A DNA stretch of 64,000 nt, taken from contig JAZBRS010000059.1 in the NCBI GenBank assembly GCA_037176725.1, forward strand, positions 7,365,001 through 7,429,000, in the 5' to 3' direction. The position numbers were made by a program, and so were the translations under genes. Position 1 is the stretch's first letter. Each line of letters begins with the position of its first letter. Shown here one piece after another: positions 33,684 to 45,500 of this stretch. The stretch is from Posidonia oceanica (taxonomy: Eukaryota > Streptophyta > Magnoliopsida > Alismatales > Posidoniaceae). The notes beneath the pieces are model-generated. The model was not told where the DNA came from. It searched no databases and saw only the letters and a list, made by a program, of their open reading frames with translations.

Positions 33684-35033
33684 TGTAGATACTCCGTTTT
33701 GACACTCCCTTCATGTTAGTATAGTCTATTGCATTAGGTCGTTCCTAGAAGCCCTTTGCCCGATCCAGGACGTCTTACTCGAGCCAAACGTGTTCTCTCC
33801 AGTCCAAAATGTTATCCCTATCTAAGCCCCAAGTGTCGACAACTTGAATGTTCTTCATGTCTTGACCAAATTTGGAAATTGAATTGACTGAGGGTGTTGT
33901 ACGCAGGCTTCTCAGCGTACAACGTTGGCCGCTGGTTTTCCAACGGCTAACATTGGCCGCTGGTTTTCCAGTGTCCAACGTGGCAACCCAGTTATCCCAA
34001 AACTTTCTTTATTTGGCCAAATCCAAAATTCGTTCTTTGCCTTCTTTAGAGCCTGTTGACCGGTCAAAGCAATCAAAGCTGAGTTAAACACACTTAATGA
34101 CACCTTAATTGGGGAATATTCCTTTATTCTGGCAATTATGTCTCGGAGGTCGTTATACGCTGGGACTCCCGCTTATAATGTTATACGTTGGTTTTCCAGC
34201 GTATAACACTTCTGAAACAGGAAATTCTGCTGACTTGGCCTTTGTGTCCTTTTTTGTTCCTCCACTGCTTTTATAAAAGCAGGGTATCCTCACAGGGTTA
34301 AGGGCAGGATTTTTGGAGCTCACATGGTTTTTTGGAATTAAAAAGATTTTTAGAGAGAAGTGAGGTCCTTGAGAATTGAAAGAGTGAAGAGAAATTTTGA
34401 AAGGCGGAGAGTCTTCGAAAGAGCTTGAGCTTTCCTTTGTCGTCGGTGGCATCATGTCGACATGTCTTGCACTTCGTGCATAGATAAAAGGGGACTCTAT
34501 TTATTGTTTCCTTTTCTTTTTCTCATACCACATATTTAATTCCATAGCATAATCAAGCATATTGAGTTCATATATTGTTGTAGCTAAGCATATATTTTCA
34601 TCAGTTGCAACCGAGGGGATCAAACCCCTCGGGTATGTATTTCATTGCGTTTCTCCATTTTTCTATTTATTGTGAATAAGTTACTACACCATATTGATCC
34701 ATCTTTGCATTATTTTTGTTTGTTTTGCTAACATTTGTCATACGAGGAGGAAGGAGAAAGAAGAAGAAATTCACCAAGCACGGGCACCCTTGGGCAACAC
34801 TGGCGTTGTCCCAAGGTAGCTGCACCCGCAACCATATCACATTTCCCAAGGCGTCTCGAGGGCCAGTGAAAGCAAACCGAGAGTGGCGATCACACTGACT
34901 TCAACACACGTGGAGTGAAGAAGTCGGATACAACAAAGGAGACCCCAAGAAGGAGCGAATAGCAACAAAAAGGGAGAGGCGAAGCCTCCTTCTCCTCCTG
35001 AAATCCTCCTCCTCCCAAAACCCCATATCCACA
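33684..35033 (+). repeat. 3' LTR of element B
   Basis: 1350 bp, begins TGTAGATACTCCG and ends ATATCCACA. U3 words at 33897-33990 and 34150-34206, TATA box TTATAAAAGC at 34270. A copy of the primer-site core TGGCGATCAC lies at 34884. 35034-35164 beyond it is unassigned flank. Confidence 0.9.
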
Positions 35034-35164
35034 GTGCCGGTAGGTTAGAAGTAGATACCTTAAAAATAACAATCTAGGTGCTATACTAAACATTACCTCT
35101 AGCAATATATCCCCACTATGGAAATAACTAAAATCCTGCTTTGTGATTATCAATAACTTCAACT

Positions 35165-36121
35165 TCTTCTCAGTTCACGATGGTCAGTCTATTCTATTCT
35201 AGGAAAGTAGATGGATAGACCAAACGCCCCTTAAATTTGTATTTCCTGACCTCTACTATCTTGCAAAGAACAAGAAATGGTCTCTTGCCAAAATGATTTC
35301 ATCTTTTCATCAACGAGGAGCTGACTTATTCAAACTCAGTCCTAATCACTCTCTTGCTCTATTACTTCAACTTGGTAGCATCATTAATTCAGTTACTCTC
35401 TCTGCCAAAGCAGATTCAATTTTTTGGACACTCTCCCGGACTAATGCTTTTACAGTTAGAAGTTGTTATGATATTCTTAATGACGGGGGATTACGTTCTC
35501 AATTTAAGTCTACAATCTGAAAATGTGTAGCCCCTCTAAAGGTTAAGGCATTTGCTTGGCTTGTAATGAAGGATAAAATTTTAACCCATGTCAATCTACT
35601 TAAGAAAGGATAGTCAGGCCCGTCTCATTGTGAAATATGTGGATTTCAAGAAGAATCAGTTTTCTATATTTTCTTTCACTGTGCAGTCTCACATGCTTTA
35701 TGGAACTTTTTTTTAAAGTAACGCCAGCTATCATTTATCCAATATAACCTTAGCTCAACTATTTAATTTGAAGCAACATTTCAATTTCCAATTAAGCAAT
35801 AAGGGCTGGAATACCCTGGTTCTAGCCATCTTTTGGTGTCTTTGGTTACATCGTAATGAAGTTATTTTTCGTAATAAAAGATGAGATATTACCTCAATAT
35901 TTCTCCATATCATATCTCTAACTTTCTTTTGGTTAGACAATGTGGCTTCTGGACAGGGTGTGGTTGCCTCTGCTGCATCTACTGTCTTCAGATCCATGCA
36001 ACATAGTTGGGATTTCAACAACACCACTCAGGGTCAAGTTAATGTTGACTCTGGGCTCACATAGATTGAACAAGGACTTTCCACCGAGCCCAATGCAAAC
36101 TCTGAATGGGGGAGATGGGAA
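35165..36121 (+). pseudogene. LINE (non-LTR retrotransposon) fragment, zf-RVT region
   Basis: Translated pieces read KWSLAKMISSFHQRGADLFK, DSIFWTLSRTNAFTVRSCYD, then CVAPLKVKAFAWLVMKDKIL, then CEICGFQEESVFYIFFHCAV with SHALW. This is the zinc-binding zf-RVT region found C-terminal to the reverse transcriptase of plant L1-like LINEs. Trp codons have become TGA (35518) and TAG (about 35611), and there are frameshifts. Only the 3' part of ORF2 is present. The right end is cut by the CACTA terminus at 36122. Confidence 0.8.
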
Positions 36122-36287
36122 CACTACTAGAAAAACAGGAAATCACGAGGACAGATGTCCTCACGAAGTCCTTTCTAAGTCCTCGCAATTTCCTCATAAG
36201 TCTCAAACATAAATCAATAACTGACAAAGTGAAAATGTGAAAAGAGCATCAATTGAAGTTGGAGAATAAATGCACCATAGTACTTAC

Positions 36288-37682
36288 AACGAAGATACAG
36301 ATTGATTGCATGGCTAAGATAGCCACTGCCTGGAATCCCTGTAAGAAGAGACGTAATAGGGACGAATTTGAAAAAAATAACATTAGGGTTCAGAGCAACT
36401 TTTTGCAACCACTCAGAATGGCTTCCTGCATATATATTCCCACCCCTCTTTGAACAAATAATTGTAAGACCCTGTTTGTAAAAAGAAGAAGAGCAATATC
36501 AAGTTCAGAATGGTTAAGAAAATAAAGCATTTATGCAATCCACTGTTACTTACATCCTTGGTTGAAGTTTCCGTATGAATAGACAGTTGGAGACTATTCG
36601 GTTGTAATATTTTATTGAAAACATCAGGAACCTATGTACAATGACTACACCATAAGTTGCATTCATGAATATGAGTATAATATAAAAAAGATGTGAAAAG
36701 TGTACACACCTTGTTCTTGCCTTCTCTAGTTTTCCGGTGTAGTGGAGAGGGACTTCTTCCATCTGAGAATAGAAAATCTCCAAGGTCCTCAAGATGCAGT
36801 TTAAGATCAGCCAGTGAAATAGGTGAAGAATGCTTCTGCCTAACACAGACAACATCCTGACCTCCAACTGACAGTCCTACAATTATGTGTGTTCCGTACA
36901 TCTTGATAAACCTGCAAAATAATTTGATTCCCAATCAACACCACAATGCTTTGAGTTGCATGTATATTGATAAATCACATAAAGCTACAAATAAAGATCC
37001 ATCCTTGGGCCCACATGGCTTTAATATGATCAAGTTAGTTCACACAACTTCAGCCTAATACTTCATGTTGTTCTGAGTTTAAAAATTTATGATGATTGAT
37101 TAGTTATGCAAATTATTGCCCATGGTACAACTATAACGTTGTAAATCTATTTTAACATGGCAAACCAACGTTTAACTTATATTAGGAAAGAGATCTAATG
37201 CATTAACTTCCCAGCCAATATTCAGATTGCTTTAACATTCCTGTGTCAGTACACAGTTATTCATATTAGCCTTTCACCGCAATTAAGTAGTTGGGACTCA
37301 AATGTTATGGGAACTCATACAAGGCTAAGCATGATAACAGTGACATACAAATCACTCAACAGAATGACAACAGTAGAAAGTCATTGACTTGTTGCACTAG
37401 AAACATTAAATAATAGTTTCCAAGAATAGTAAAAAGATGCTACCTCGAAAGTAATACAGGGTCCCAATTAGATGGAACAACCTCTTTTACTTCATCTCGT
37501 AGGATTAGTGGAGAAGTCGTAAAGCGCAAATTGTATAGGGAGATGAAGTAACCATCAAAAGCAAGACTTTTAGTATCCATAGCATCATCCAGCCATGCTC
37601 CACTTAAATCAAATAAAGTATTTAAATACACAGAAGGTACTTTTCCCTGGACAGATGACTTTTGGTTAAGTAACTCCAACAT
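36288..37682 (-). pseudogene. captured MACPF-domain gene fragment (CAD1/NSL1-like), four exons
   Basis: Minus-strand exons 37682-37444, 36911-36710, 36631-36554 and 36471-36288 have correct GT-AG borders and join in one open frame of 703 nt. Translation: LLNQKSSVQGKVPSVYLN, LFDLSGAWLDDAMDTKSLAF, then FIKMYGTHIIVGLSVGGQD, KHSSPISLADLKLHLEDL, VPDVFNKILQPN, LTIICSKRGGNIYAGSHSEW and PITSLLTGIPGSGYLSHAI. This matches the middle of plant MACPF proteins such as CAD1 and NSL1, which restrain cell-death and immune responses; plant members end several hundred residues later. Both ends are missing, and exon 4 lies 166 bp from the CACTA terminus, so capture is likely. No internal stop. Confidence 0.8.
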
Positions 37683-38306
37683 CTGTTAAAAGCATAAATC
37701 AGTAAAGAACATGTCATAAAAAACAGAAGATCCATCACAAAAGACGTAGAGACATGTAATTCAACTTCCATCCATAATAGAGTGTAAAAATAAAGAATGT
37801 AGGACATTCATAGACTCCATATAAAATTTAATCAGATGGCCAAAATAAACCTAAGTGTAAGAAGTCTGAAGGAAGATTTAGATATATTATACGGCATGTT
37901 TTCCATTTCCATCGCAAAAATATATTTTGAATAATAAAATAAACAATTGAAATGCATACACCAAATAATTGTGATAAATAATGCATGTTGAGTTTCTTAG
38001 CTCTTAGCATGAGGTAGTGGATAAAGAAGGATAAATTTACTAAGATAAATAACAGAGATTAAAAAGCTTGTTGCGATCATGTGCCAAAAAATTGTGCAGA
38101 ATCATTCCACTACGTGGAAATCTTCAAATAGTTGTAGTTGTCATAGACCAAAAGTTATGAAATAGTGATCAGAATTTTCAAGAATTCATTTTTTTCTTCT
38201 CAAACAAGAAGAAGTAAATGATATGTAAGAAAGAGGCAAACCAACTATAGACATGATCACTTAATGAAGCGAATAGAAAAGTCAGATCCAAATATCATGA
38301 AGGGCG

Positions 38307-38332
38307 CTTAAAAGCTGTAAACAGCTTTTAAG
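38307..38332. repeat. perfect 12-bp inverted repeat
   Basis: Arms CTTAAAAGCTGT and ACAGCTTTTAAG separated by 2 nt, 26 bp before the minisatellite. Role unknown. Confidence 0.8.
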
Positions 38333-38357
38333 ATGAAAAGATGAAAAACTATCCAGT

Positions 38358-39215
38358 TGTGGTCATGTCTGCTTGTTTCCTCATAGGTTTGAGGACGAGC
38401 ACCTTTGCATGCCCTTTCGAGGTCATGTCTGCTTGTTTCCTCAATCGGTTTGAGGATGAGCGCCTTTGCATGTTCTATTGAGGTCATGTCTGCTTGTTTC
38501 CTCATAGGTTTTAGGACGAGCGTCTTTGCATGCCCTTTTGAGGTCATGTCTGCTTATTTCCTCATAGGTTTGAAGACGAGCGCCTTTGCATGTCCTTTTG
38601 AGGTCATGTCTGCTTGTTTCCTCATAGGTTTGAGGACGAGCGCCTATGCATGCCCTTTCGAGGTCAAGTCTACTAGTTTCCTCAGTCGGTTTGAGGACGA
38701 GCACCTTGGCATGCCCTTTCGAGGTCATGTCTGCTTGTTTCCTCAAAGGTTTGAGGACGAGCGCCCTTTGCATGCCCTTTTGAGGTCATGTCTGCTTGTT
38801 TCCTCAGTCGGTTTGAGGATGAGTGCCTTTGCATGCCCTTTCGAGGTCATGTCTGCATGTTTCCTCATAGGCTTGAGGACGAGCGCTTTTGCATGCCCTT
38901 TCGAGGTCATGTCTGCTTGTTTCCTTATAGGTTTGAGGATGAGCGCCTTTGCATGCCCTTTCAAGGTCATGTCTGCTTGTTTCCACAAAGGTTTGAGGAC
39001 GAGTGCCTTTGTATGCCTTTTCGAGGTCATGTCTGCTTGTTTCCTCATAGTTATGAGGACGAGCACCTTTGCATGTCTTTTCGAGGTTATGTCTGCTTGT
39101 TTCCTCATATGGTCTGAGGACGAGCGCCTTTGCATGCCCTTTCGAGGTCATGTCTGCTTGTTTCCTCAATTGGTTTGAGGACGAGCGCCTTTGCGTGCCT
39201 TTTCGAAGTCACGTC
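38358..39215 (+). repeat. 60-bp minisatellite, first array (about 14 copies)
   Basis: Unit: GTCATGTCTGCTTGTTTCCT, CATAGGTTTGAGGACGAGCG, CCTTTGCATGCCCTTTCGAG. Some units have a 1-2 nt insertion (CAGTCGGTTT, GCGCCCTTTG). Same unit as at 49222-50455. Because 60 is divisible by 3, both strands stay open in several frames; this is not evidence of a protein. Confidence 0.92.
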
Positions 39216-39577
39216 TGCTTTCATTTCCTTTCGGGCTGGCAGCCTCCACTGTCCGGATGGCAAGCACATTAGTCTTGTCTGGTGTCTCCTTTGTGCAAGC
39301 TTGGATTAACTGCTAACTTGTCGTCTAGCATCACATTGCATCTCCTTTTAGCATCACCTTGCATATCATTGTGTCCATTTTGGCATCGCGGCATCTCATT
39401 GCATTGCATCTGCACTTGCATTCGCATTGCGGCATCGAGTCATGACTTCCGGTGTATCCACCAGATAAGTGGCTCACGCCAACAGCAACATCTGGCTCTC
39501 ATCATCATCAGGTGGGGTGTCCTATCAACCCTGAGTAGCAGCCTCGGTCTCCTTGACCTCGCTCAGGGAGGTGCATC
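39216..39577 (+). other. 3' internal end before LTR1
   Basis: CATTGCAT/CATCGCGGCAT-rich stretch (39320-39440), then CTCAGGGAGGTGCATC at 39562-39577 next to the LTR; one purine of the tract is changed to T relative to the copy before LTR2. Confidence 0.7.
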
Positions 39578-41379
39578 TGTTGACACCCCATTTTTTCGAT
39601 TTTTGTGCTAATAGCTCTCTCTCTGGTGGAATGAAAACCTAGAAAACCCACTCACAAAATCCTAGCTTAAAAAAACCTTAAGAACCCTAGAACAAAACCC
39701 TAGGAATCTCCCATCAAAACTATAGAAAACCCTAGGAGCCTTCACAAAAACCAAGGTAGAAACCCTAGGTTTAAAATCCTAGAAAACCTAGGTAGAAACC
39801 ACACCTTAAAACCTAGAAAACCCTAGGTCACACCCAAACCAGGCACAAGCCCATTAACACTTTTCTCCTTCTTTTCTTCCCTTCTTTTTCTTCCCTGTCT
39901 CCTTCTTCTTTTCCTTCTTTATTTCTTTCCTTTTTCCCGTTTACAACCCACAACCCAACTCTTCTCCTCCTCTTCTTTTTTCCTTTTTTCTCCTTATTCC
40001 CCAAAGCCCAGCCCACCAACAATACTTCTCCCTTCTTTCCCTTTTTCATTTCTTTTTTATTTCCTTTCCACGGCCCAGCCCATCATCCCCCTCCTTTCCT
40101 TTTTCTTTCTTCCTTTCTTTTCCCAGCCTGGCCCACTTCACCTCCTTCCTTTTTTCTTTCTTCCTCCCATCTTTTTCCCTCCACAGGCCCGACCTTCTCC
40201 ATGCTTCCTCCTTCTTCTTCTCCCATCACGGCATTCACCACCATGCACAGCCTTTCACACCCTCTTCCACCACACTAACTGCCTATCTCTTCAGCACTAA
40301 CACTTCCCCTTCTTTCCCGCTCACCTGAGCCAATTCACAACCAATCACACAACCTCAACCCACTGCCCAATCCACTGCAGAACGGCGTCCTTGCCATTTC
40401 AGTGGCTTTGCACCGAATCAAAATCCATCTCTCCTCCTCATTTGATTCGGGCAACTCATTTCAGACTTCATATTTCACACACATAGAGCGTTTGAGAGAG
40501 AATCCCCCCCAGAGAACCCATTTTTTTCTCCACAGCCTTCACTCACACCTCTGCAAATTTCACCATCCACTGCCTTCCGCACACCTAGCCAACTCCTCTC
40601 CACACACCTTAAGTCACCACGATCAGCTGAGAGAGACCCACAAGCTGGAGAGAGCCACAACATCACCCAGACCACCGAAATCATCACTGCACACCCAAAA
40701 TCCGCATTTCTTCTCTGAGCAGCGCAATCCACTTCTGAGCGCATCTGGAGCATCCTCGGCGTGCCTGCAACTCGCCCGCATCTCGCCGTAGGCCTCCTAA
40801 TCCCTCGCATGCCTCTGCAAGCCCTCACCAGACTGCAGCACCCACCGCACGTTGCCAGCCCAATCCAACCTCCCGCGCAGGTAACCGAGCTCGTATTTAG
40901 ATTCCTAGCATATCTGCGAAGCCTCTGAGGGCTTCCTTTTTGTTTTTCGTGCTTTCGCTTGCTTTTTGAGCTCCGCTGCTAGCTTCGTCTTCTCTAGCGA
41001 CGATCCAGGCCGTCCCAGCTCCTCCGCAGCTCACCCTCGGCTTTGCCTCGGCTCCCGCAACATGACCGCACACCTCCCCACCGCAGCAGCAGCTCCCAGC
41101 GCCCGGATGATCGTCGGACTTCTCTGTAAATTTTTGCAGAGGCTGGCAGAGTGCCTCCGACACCTCCCCACACCGCCCGTGCCATCGGTGCCTCCGCTGC
41201 AGCTGCCCCCAGACCTTGCCGCCACGCCTCCTACACGCCGGAGCCACCATGCAGCTTCTTCTTCTCTAACGCTGTGCTGCAGGTGTCGGGCGGCACTGTA
41301 GCTTTATTTTCTTGTTTTTTAGTGTCGTTAGTTTTAATTGATGCATTACTTTTCAGTCCTTAGCTTTACTTTATTTGCA

Positions 41380-42130
41380 AGTTAGTCCTATGCCAGTTTA
41401 AGTTTCATTTAATTCATGATTAAAACTATATTGCATTAAAGTAAAGTATTGCAGGTTTTTATATTTATTTTCCAGTCCAGTTTCAATTGAGCAATCATTT
41501 AATCTCTGTTTTTTTACTTTGCTGTATTGCAATTAAGCCCTCTAGTTTGTTTATTTTGCATTTCAGTCCATCAATTGATTAAAAGTCACTTATTTTGCAT
41601 TTGTAATCATATTGCATTGCATTAAATGTCTGCATGGTTAATTAATTGCATTTAGGTCCAGTCACATGTTTAACTTTGATTTAAATGTGATTTTAAACCT
41701 TATTGCATTGTAATAGAGCCCTCTGGGTTTTAATATTTACATTTAGGTCCAGTTGGGTTTCAACTGTGATTTAAAATGTAATTTAAACTTTATTACATTG
41801 TAATAAAGTCCTGCAAGTTTCAATTATTACATTTGAGTCCAATTTACTTTGAATTGTGATTTAAATGTGACTTTTAAGCCTTATTGCATTGTAATAAAGT
41901 CCAGTAAGTTTCTATTATTGCATTTTGGTCCAGTTTGCTTCCAACTGCCATTTAAATGCAACTTTAAACTTTATTACATTGCAATAAAGTCCTGTGACTT
42001 GTTATTATTGCATTTAAGTCCTTTCTGCATACATGCATCATTTAAATTGCAATTTTAATCATATTGCATTGCTTTAAATGTCCAACAGTTAGGTTTAATT
42101 GCATGTTAGTCCTAAAATTCACTGTTGTTT
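41380..42130 (+). repeat. degenerate repeats of about 100-120 bp inside LTR1
   Basis: Units share TTTAAACTTTATTACATTGT then AATAAAGTCCTG and TTATTGCATTTAGGTCCAG. Mirrored in LTR2 at about 52470-53220. Confidence 0.7.
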
Positions 42131-42728
42131 GCTTACCTGCTTCTTTTGCATTGCATTTAGGTCCCACATGTTTTTTAAACTGCATATAGGTCCTTTTATT
42201 GCTTTATTGCATACCTGCTTTTACTTAATGCTGCATTTGGCCCCTGTTGGCCCCATACTCTGTTGCATCTACATCTTTACATGCATTTATCCTGTTGCAT
42301 TGTATTTTACCATGTTTTGCATGTGGGCCCCTGTAGTTTCTCTTAACTGCACTTAGGTCCCTGCCCTTTGCATTTTTACACGCATAGCATCCACATCATT
42401 GCATACTGCACTCTTGCACTTGTTTGAGCATTCTTAGCCTCATTGTATGTAGAACACCCTGCATTGCACACACATTAAGGGTAATTTGCACTTAGGCCCC
42501 CACTTAGATCACTTTTTCTGGCCCTTGAGCCATCTAACTTGAAACCTGAATAACTTTTGATCGGACCGTTGGATCTTCACGATCTAATGATCCAGGTTTT
42601 CCTGGTTGAACGATATTTCGTTCTAACCAAAGTGATTTCAGATCAGGCCTCAGATCCTCAAGATAAGCCCATCTGAATCACTGCATGCCTTGTTTTCACA
42701 CCTTGTTTTCTCGTACTTGTAGACTAGG

Positions 42729-43184
42729 CTTTTCCGCCTTTGTTTTCTTTCTCCTTTGTTTGTTTTACACTTGCATCGTGTGGTTTTACTTGGCTTTTCC
42801 GCGCTTGTTTTCTTTTCCCTTTGCTTGTTTTACACTTGCATCGTGTGCTTTTACTTGACTTTTCCGCCCTTGTTTTCTTTCCTCTTTGCTTGTTTTACAC
42901 TTGCATCTTGTGGTTTTACTTGGCTTTTTCGCCCTTGTTTTCTTTCCCCTTTGCTTGTTTTACACTGGCATTGTGTGGTTTTATTCGGCTTTTCTGCCCT
43001 TATTTTCTTTCCCCTTTGCTTGTTTTACACTTGCATCGTGTGGTTTTACTTGGCTTTTCCGTCCTTGTTTTCTTTCCCCTTTGCTTGTTTTACACTTGCA
43101 TCGTGTGGTTTTATTCGGCTTTTCCACCCTTGTTTTCTTTCTCCTTTGCATGTCGTACACTTGCATTGCGTGGTTTTATCAGCA
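42729..43184 (+). repeat. 65-bp tandem repeat in LTR1, 7 copies
   Basis: Unit: CTTTTCCGCCCTTGTTTTCT, TTCCCCTTTGCTTGTTTTAC, ACTTGCATCGTGTGGTTTTA, TTCGG. Starts at 42729, 42794, 42859 and so on. Confidence 0.9.
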
Positions 43185-43763
43185 TTTTGTTTTATCGTCT
43201 GCATTTGCATTAGGGCAGTGATGCTTACTGCCTGGAGTTCTCACGAACCAGGGTTCGCTCGGTTCGGAGCACTAGCAGCGCTGCTGAGCACATAGGTTGC
43301 ACGTTTAATTTCCCTTGCATGGCATTCTGGCACTTTGGCATTTAAAGCATTCATAGCATGGCATAGCACTCATCGCCCCCCTTAGGCATACAGTTAAAGA
43401 CAATCATTGCCGAAATTCCTGCAAATGCGAGCATTTAGCCAAGAAAGACCGATTCCTCGGGCGTGTCGGGGTGCCTAACACCTTCCCCGCACGTAACAAG
43501 AGTCCTTACCCTTTCTTTAGACCCGTAATGACCATTTTGCCCTCGTCCTTGGCACGAGTCATACATTTTGCATAGCATTGCATTCATCTGCATGTTTTCT
43601 ATGCATTTTCCTCGGTTTTCCTCGTCTTCCCGATAATAGACTAGGTGGCGACTCCGTTTTTGTCTTATCCTTTGCTTTCCTTCTTTGCGTTGCTATCCGT
43701 GAATTACCTCCTCCCATCTGGGCCCCCTCCGGTCCGGATCTGCGGGATTGGGCGCTCACAGGC

Positions 43764-43781
43764 TAGCGACTCTGCTGGGGA
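43764..43781 (+). other. primer-binding site of the giant element
   Basis: TAGCGACTCTGCTGGGGA, 3 nt after LTR1; resembles the tRNA-Arg-type primer site known from Ogre elements (normally TGGCGACTC...), with G-to-A at position 2. Confidence 0.7.
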
Positions 43782-45500
43782 TGTTAGACTCTGGCTTTCA
43801 TTTTGGCTTTTCGCTTGCATGGTTTTTCGCTTGTGCTTGCCTTGCCTTGCTTTACTGCTTGCTTTATGCCTATTTGCCTACCTTATTGCTTACATTGCCT
43901 TTACTTGCTTTATTTACGCATTATACATGCTTAAATACTTGCTTGTCGCATTATACATGCTTTTTGAGTGGTAAATGTTTTGTTCTACACAGTTGCTATG
44001 CCACCCCACATGCACATGCAATGCGTATCTGCCTTTTGATGTGACAAGTGTTTTTCTTTTCACTGTCATGTCTACATACATCTGCACATACCATGCCCAT
44101 GCCTTTTGAGTGATTGTATGTTGTTCGCTTGCCATGTTTGGGTGTTTTTCTTCCCCTTTTTGCATTAGGTCTAAGGACAACTAGAGACTGGTTGTTCGTT
44201 CCCCTTGGCAAATAAAAACAGCAAGTAAAAGTAAAATCTAGGAGCAACTAGAGACGTCAACACACTTTCACCCCCTTTGGGTTAATAAAACATGCAAGAT
44301 AAAAAGCTTAATTATTTTGCATGAATCATCATATAGGGCATGCATCTTCTCATCTGAGTCCACCTATCAGTCTGAGAAGGACAGTTTCGGTCCCTCGTTC
44401 CACCGCTTTGGTGCGAAGCGAGTCAGTCGTTCTATCCCCCCTTGTTAGGGGTCGCGTCGCTGTTAGTCGTGGGTACAACCTGTGCTTTGGCCGGGTCGAG
44501 GCTCCAAACGCACCACCCGTTTACTGCCTGAGCTTTGGTCAGGATTTAGAACGGGGACCTTACTTTCTGACCGAGTCGGTGACCCATACACTTGTGCGAG
44601 TCCGAAGTAGACAACCTATTAGGACACACTAGATTGGTGAGAGAGAGAGCATGCTAGAAAGCATATCATTTGCATGAATGCATTCATGCCACAATTAAGC
44701 ATTCGCATTTTACTTCGGGCTTTTAACTTTAGCTTGTCATGTTGGTTTTGCCTTGTTGTGTTATTGTCTGCATGCCATGACTTCCTGTTTCTTTCTCCCT
44801 CATGCTTTTGCCATGTTTAGGATATTAGAAACTTGTTTGCTCCCCTTTGGCTTAATTTAAAAACAACAATAAAGCCAACATTTAAACTTTAAGCAAAACT
44901 AGAGCTAAACTTGTAATTTTCCCCCATTGGTTAATAAAATGCAAGTAAAACACTCTAATGCATATCGCATGTCTGATCATTTTAGAAAGCATGTATGCTC
45001 TCCTCTGAGTCCACCTACTTAGTCCGAGAAGGACAGTCCCGGTCTCTTGTTCTGTCGCTTTGGCACGGCGCAAGTTGGTCGGTCTGTCCCCCTTGTCTAG
45101 GGTCGTGTCGGTGTTAGTCGAGGGTACAACCCGTGCTTTGGCTGGGTCGAGGCTCCAAAAGCACCAACCGTTCACTGCCTGAGCTTTGGTCAGGATTTAG
45201 AACGGTGACCTTACTTTCTGACCTGGAGTCAATAAAACCCATACCCATGAGTGAGTCCTAGTAGGCCGCCTACTCAGGACATGCATGGTGAGAGAGCGCA
45301 TTCTAGGGCATTTATTTTGCATGTGTGCCATTCATGCCACAACAAAATAACTTTGCAGCTATCTAATTACATTGTTTGTTCACGTAGGTCTCGAGTCGTG
45401 CCCGATTGCGTGTCTTCGGGTCATACCAGCTCTCCCTCCTTGCGTACAGTTTCTGACTGTCCTGTTCCCTGTTTTGCCTGTCTGGATCTTCTCCATTACC
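43782..45500 (+). other. leader with an approximately 650-bp direct duplication
   Basis: 44160-44700 and 44825-45345 are two diverged copies of one block: AACTAGAGAC...CCCCTTTGG..., then TCTGAGTCCACCTA, GAGAAGGACAGT, TTAGTCGTGGGTACAACC, ACTGCCTGAGCTTTGGTCAG and a GTGAGAGAG end. No coding region recognised. Confidence 0.65.

Larger units (their letters stand above)
1085..35033 (+). mobile_element. element B: Tat/Ogre-type Ty3/gypsy retrotransposon, rearranged, with a nested element
   Basis: LTR sequence at 1085-2000 (plus), 7814-9087 (minus) and 33684-35033 (plus) belongs to one family that begins TGTAGATAC and ends ATATCCACA. Between them lie gag, two protease-like domains and a G-patch (minus strand, 1943-6246), then pol (plus, 9431-13280), three antisense PMD genes (15043-22191) and tandem repeats up to a purine tract at 33670. 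A second RNase H domain between RNase H and integrase is diagnostic of the Tat lineage. Re-inverting about 2001-9317 would put the G-patch directly before pol, so I treat both parts as one element. The 22964-32321 block is a later insertion. No target duplication was found for the outer ends. Confidence 0.8.
36122..38350 (+). mobile_element. CACTA (En/Spm-type) DNA transposon, left end, truncated
   Basis: CACTACTAGAAAAACAGG at 36122 is the classical CACTA terminal inverted repeat. It is followed by short subterminal motifs (CGAGGAC, GTCCTCACGAAGTCC, GTCCTCGCAA). GAA at 36119-36121 would be the 3-bp target duplication. No matching right terminus or transposase is present; the element is probably cut by the giant LTR element starting at 38358. 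It carries a host gene fragment at 36288-37682. Confidence 0.7.
39578..43760 (+). repeat. LTR1 of the giant element (4183 bp)
   Basis: Begins TGTTGACACCCC and ends GCGCTCACA, followed by the primer site. Contains AAACCCTAG-rich DNA, a C/T-rich tract (39850-40210), an exon-like C-rich region with a donor-like GCGCAG/GTAACC (40876), a degenerate repeat field and seven 65-bp repeats. A copy of the primer core, TGGCGACTCC, lies at 43646. Confidence 0.88.

Noticed and set aside
36560..38010. Intact host MACPF gene
   Set aside because: First and last exons are missing, and the right end is replaced by minisatellite; better read as a captured fragment.
38405..39178. Long open frames across the 60-bp arrays (also 49093-50409, both strands) as repeat proteins
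   Set aside because: The unit length is a multiple of three, so any frame without a stop in one unit stays open; frames are open on both strands and shift at 61-62-bp units. No start, signal or domain supports translation.
38358..39215. CRISPR-like array
   Set aside because: Units are contiguous with no unique spacers, and the DNA is a plant retroelement.
40402..41301. Coding exon inside LTR1
   Set aside because: C-rich low-complexity sequence with open frames on both strands and no domain. A donor-like site at 40876 could serve an untranslated exon, but not a supported gene.
42740..43295. Hydrophobic repeat proteins in the 65-bp LTR repeats (and 53828-54346)
   Set aside because: Three overlapping frames are open in T-rich tandem repeats within an LTR; typical artefact.
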